From NCBI GenBank assembly GCA_051530055.1, contig CM121341.1, forward strand, positions 18,910,001 through 18,974,000: DNA of 64,000 nucleotides. The letters run 5' to 3'. Both the position numbers and the translations under genes were made by a program. Shown here piece by piece: positions 60,250 through 64,000 of the stretch. The notes under the pieces are model-generated. The model did no database searches. It was not told where the DNA came from and was given only the letters and a program-made list of their open reading frames with translations. The first letter of the stretch is position 1, and each line of letters starts with the position of its first letter. The DNA is from Neoechinorhynchus agilis (taxonomy: Eukaryota; Acanthocephala).

Positions 60250-61660
60250 CTCTTTCTTTAATTAAAACGCTACTGGAGCCGCCATAGCTTACCCGCCTCA
60301 ACAGCAATTCCGCCATCCTTCCCGTAACTCTTCCTTCCATGCGTACCGTGAGGACCCTCCAGAAAGGGGTGTCTCAATTTTCGTACGACGATCATCACCC
60401 TACTCTTCAACTGTCAAACTCTCTGCAAACCCCGATCTAGAATTCATTACTTCGCACTTAGCTACTCTACGAAATGGTCTTAGAGAATTCACAGTCGGTG
60501 GCGCCCACCGCCCTCGTGCATTTCGTCCTGGGTGGAGCCCATAAAATCCACCAAATCATACAATTTAATAATTGCAGGGGCTTCCATAAACTTTCCGCTC
60601 TCACCCTTGGCTTTCTAACAATTCTTGACGCTCACCTTGACAAAGTATTCACCAGCATCGACACCTACTCATCCGCCCCTAAACAACCGTAAACTCTGAC
60701 CACTCTTCTGCCCTTACCACTCCCTCCCTCAGCATCAAAAATCACCTCGCTTACCAGCCTGGGGTAAACGGAATCATAACATTTACAATCTTCTTAAATT
60801 GTTCAATTCGATGATTTGCACCCGCAGCTCTTACTACACAAATGAACTTCCTTGGCCATGTCCCCTAACCTCAATCATAAAATATTCTCTAACTTCAACA
60901 ATACTCAATAAATTCATTCGAACATCCAATCGTGACCCATCATGGACTACCCCACCTTGAAATTTCCTCAAAATCAAACATAGGGCTCATCGTATTCAAT
61001 CTCCTGACTTTCTCGAATACAAAACTACTATCTCACAAAATACTTGTTGCCCGCAAAAACTTTCGTTCCTCCGAAATTCGTTCACGTAGCAATCAAATAT
61101 GGTGGCGAAACGCCAAAGACTCTCTTGGTCTATGCAACCTTGATCCCTTCCCAAACTTTCTAGACTTCATGAATCAAAACCTCTGCTCTGACTCCAATTG
61201 CAACCATTGGTCCACCTCAGACTCCACACAAACTATCACTTCCACAAATGACAATTCTGTCAACTCTCCAATACTCCTCTTAATTCCGTTATATGAAGTC
61301 CTCTAACATCTCAAGAAATTACATCGAAATTTGTCCTCTCAATTTTAAATCGCAAACTGGGCTCTTCACTGCATCATCCATAAACTCAAAGATTCTCTTA
61401 CCCCCATTATGAATCGCAGCTCTTTATATAACATTTACTTCTCATGCCTGCAAGCTGCCAAAATGATTTTTTTTCGATACACGGACATCCGATTTCCACT
61501 GAATCATCCCATCCCGTCCAATATTCATTCTGCGTGCGTTTTCAAAAATTATCGAAGAATGGTTCAAAACTTGACTTTCCACTTCTCAACAAGAAACTAT
61601 CAGATTTAGGACATGCCTTCCTCGGCTTTTATAGTTTTAGTTTTTTCTCATGATGCCTCG
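60250..61660 (+). mobile_element. LINE relic, endonuclease onward
   Basis: Begins near GVSIFVRRSSPYSS, then NPDLEFITSHLATLRNGLRE, the LREFT block shared with 55480-56240. Downstream frames (IRSRSNQIWWRNAKDS, LDPFPNFLDFMNQN) look like the region between the nuclease and the reverse transcriptase. Many breaks. Confidence 0.55.
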
Positions 61661-61684
61661 CCGATCTCTTACATCCGAGAAAAC

Positions 61685-62095
61685 AATAAGGAGTTTGTCC
61701 ATTTCTCCGGATTCTCAGATATTTCCAGGAGACGGGGCTCATCAGTGAGTTTCCTGCCTTCAGCGGTATTACGTCCCCTTTGGTTGTGCGCCATCGGCGG
61801 TAGCGGATTCGAACCCGTTGACCCTAACTGGGATCTGGAGGAGTAGTCCATTTGACTACCTCGGGCACGAAGTACTGCTGAAGGGAGGAAACTCACTGAT
61901 GAATCCCGCCTCCTGGTGGTATCTGAGAATCCGGAGGGATGTACAAACTTATAACTGGATGGTATTGTGGCATTGAGCGCAGACCAGCGCTTCCCAGACC
62001 TAAATCGGTGGACTGTGTGTTCATTCGGCGGCCGTGCATGGAATATTAAAATATCTATCAAAAAGACTACCGGATGAGCCACCCATAAAATGCTA
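61685..62095 (-). mobile_element. SINE-like composite with tRNA-type boxes and 75-bp inverted arms
   Basis: At 62095-62070 the minus strand reads GGGTGGCTCATCCGGTAGTC, like a tRNA A box. Further in, GGGTTCGAATCCGC (61816-61803) is a tRNA B box. Arms 61693-61768 and 61871-61946 are inverted repeats flanking the B-box segment. Diverged relatives lie at 29170-29345 and 48040-48135. Confidence 0.6.
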
Positions 62096-62099
62096 AAAA

Positions 62100-63085
62100 A
62101 TAACTAAAATGTTTAAATTAAACCCAAAACCGTAAAAAAAGCAACGAATGATGCAAGATAATAAACGTCTAAACTTTTAAACTTTGAATGTAATGTAGCA
62201 ATTTGATTTCTACAATGTCCTTAAATTTACCTGAATTCATAAACACACAAACCACATTCTTTATTTTTGGGAAAGATCATTTGATGAATTAATCTCGTAC
62301 TTTATCTCGCACTATAGTTCAACTTGCAAATGATTTAGCCACAAATTGGTTGCAATCTCTCGACACGATTAATGAAAGTAAGAACGACATCGGAGCGTGT
62401 GGAAAATTTAATTGTCCATTTTGTAACGACGGCGAACAAGATTTAGAGCAGAGATGGATTCTGCTTTTTTAATAAGCAATGAGGACTCGAGATCGTCGAT
62501 TTAATTTCCCGATTCTATGTTATCATTGATCGTCGATTTTAACAAAGCCACATTACAGAGTTGGTCTCATGATCAGTTCTTCGTGTCTATCACACCCACT
62601 GACAAATGCAACTGACTTCCCTGTTGCCCTCAACCACCGAAATACACAGCGTCATTGCTGTTCCAATGGATCCAAAATCGACTAACGAAAGGCGACCACG
62701 TCTTAGATTTAATGTTTTTCAAGTGTCGGTTAGATAATAAGCCGAACACGGATGTTTATAACCAGTGCTGTACAGTCGTCAATGTTTTCAGAGGAGAATT
62801 AATCAGCTCATTTACAATTCCGCCTATTTCCCCGAGGCCAAGAAAAAAGCGAGTAGCCAAGAAAGGAATTAAACAGCAGCTTTCTTGTTTTTAAAGGAGC
62901 GTTTTTGATTTTAAAAATTGAATCACAAGCTCAAAATATAGAATTAGCGACTTGCACCAGATGACATTGCAGGAAGGCAATACGCGTTTTGGTTCCCATA
63001 CACCACCGACGACACCGACGCCTCGCTTCGCTCGGAACCTAAATGCTAGACCACAATATGAAGACGGAAACTTGTCTGCCCGAAA
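62100..63085. other. Gene-free stretch
   Basis: A 79-codon frame at 62655-62894 has no family likeness. Near 62990-63030 a scrap (ACCACCGACGACACCGACG) resembles 43547-43565. Confidence 0.3.
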
Positions 63086-63089
63086 CGAG

Positions 63090-63300
63090 CCAAGTATAAT
63101 CGGGTTGTTTGGTACCGCGGCGTAGCACCTGGTCAATCAATTGTCTTAGAGAGTAAGACGAATCACTGGCGATCCGAGATCAGGGGCATTCCTCCAACAA
63201 AACTTGTCTGGCTGGACAACGGAGAAACGCTACATTCGTCTTTTCGACCGTTACACCAGGACGGCAGTTGAGTGATCCAGAGCGGTGGTGTGAATGTTTG
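63090..63300 (+). repeat. Dispersed repeat, copy of 56375-56480
   Basis: GGTTGTTTGGTACCGCGGCG, then AGTAAGACGAATCACTGG and GATCCAGAGCGGTGG. Longer than the other copy, with about 90 bp of extra middle sequence. Confidence 0.5.
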
Positions 63301-63439
63301 TAAATAATTTTTTGTGAAGTTATTCAATGTTCCATTATTAGCTCAGCGATTTCAATTCCTTAGAGCTAATGGCTATATTTCTCATTAATTATCATAATTA
63401 TTTTTTTCTTCAAGCGTCGTTTAGTATTTAAAATTTTTA

Positions 63440-63640
63440 ATATTCGGTAACCAAATAAACGCGGTGCATTTTGCTTTTGTGAGGATTAAATTTCGTTTAT
63501 AAGAATTTCCTATATTGTTCCCTTCATTATTATCTCAATCACTGAAGATCGATAGGGAAGCTTTGCTAGCGATTATTTGGGCATTTATTTCAGATTTTAC
63601 CGCCCTAATGCAATTCAAGTTAAATTTTTCTCATGATCGG
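63440..63640 (-). repeat. Dispersed repeat, inverted copy of 38190-38400
   Basis: Reverse complement of the block at 38190-38400, including AAACGCGGTGCATTTTGC and TTATTTGGGCATTTATTTC. Confidence 0.55.
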
Positions 63641-63644
63641 TTTG

Positions 63645-64000
63645 GTTTGGTCTATATTTTTAAGTCCACTTGTAAGACTTAGCAGAAGTTTCGATTTGTT
63701 GAAATGTTGCTCTGGTTATATTATCTATAAAAAAATTTTTTTTAATGGGATCAATGTTGACTTGACATCTACCTATGTAGATCCTAAGTAATAATCAAGT
63801 TTAAGTCTAATGCTAAAATTTTAAACATTGTTCTTGTTTTTACCTAAATTCTTAAAGTTTAATGCAGGTTTATCGGGCTTCTTCAGGTTTAAAAATTGCT
63901 TCGTTCAATTCTAAAAGTTGTTCAAAGAAATTTCAACGTGGTCTTTGAAAAGAACATAGCGGCGCTGTTGTTTTCAGCGAAAGTTTCTAGATTTTATAAA
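63645..64000. other. Window end, gene-free
   Basis: AT-rich; nothing recognised. Confidence 0.3.

Noticed and set aside
61803-61870. A tRNA gene on the minus strand
   Set aside because: A- and B-box-like sequences are present, but the T-stem and acceptor stem do not pair. It belongs to a dispersed SINE-like repeat.

Overview
This is nuclear DNA of a small-genome invertebrate, most likely a nematode or an animal with nematode-like gene structure. The host genes are typical metazoan genes. Their introns are few and tiny (41-59 bp where both ends are clear). Several start codons sit directly behind a pyrimidine-rich AG acceptor, as expected for spliced-leader addition. Two plus-strand genes are only about 50 bp apart, as in operons. 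The species cannot be named from the sequence alone.

Layout. 1-9.5 kb is a compact plus-strand cluster: a TIP41 domain joined in one reading frame to an aldo-keto reductase, then splicing factor SF1, BCAS2/SPF27 (Prp19 complex) and COPII coat protein SEC23. 11.1-22.7 kb (minus) is a giant UBR4-type E3 ligase gene. 23-29.5 kb is repeat-rich, with relics of a LINE and of an LTR element leader, a small Tyr/Pro-rich gene and a claudin-like four-helix gene. 29.5-37.9 kb holds two inverted ENPP-like paralogues, both lacking most metal ligands, on either side of a four-exon CCA-adding enzyme (TRNT1). 39-46 kb holds an AGPAT acyltransferase, a HIPK-like kinase, a 97% identical copy of that kinase's 3' end fused to another kinase relic, and a Penelope-like relic. 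46.5-56.5 kb is almost entirely mobile DNA (LINEs of at least three kinds and a Ty3/gypsy fossil). 57.1-59.6 kb is CDC37, split by a 1.4-kb insertion that carries a Penelope GIY-YIG fragment. 60-64 kb is LINE, SINE and other repeat debris.

Housekeeping themes are splicing (SF1, BCAS2), secretion (SEC23), Hsp90/kinase work (CDC37, HIPK), tRNA maturation (TRNT1), lipid synthesis (AGPAT) and TOR/PP2A signalling (TIP41).

The observations most worth following are these. (1) In three host genes, protein homology fixes a junction at which no GT-AG pair fits, and the ends of the removed DNA are complementary. (2) The TIP41-reductase fusion. (3) Hammerhead-ribozyme-like cores at Penelope-type termini, with a covarying stem III. 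(4) A pair of ENPP pseudoenzymes. All calls were made by reading the sequence and from knowledge of the families; no search was run.
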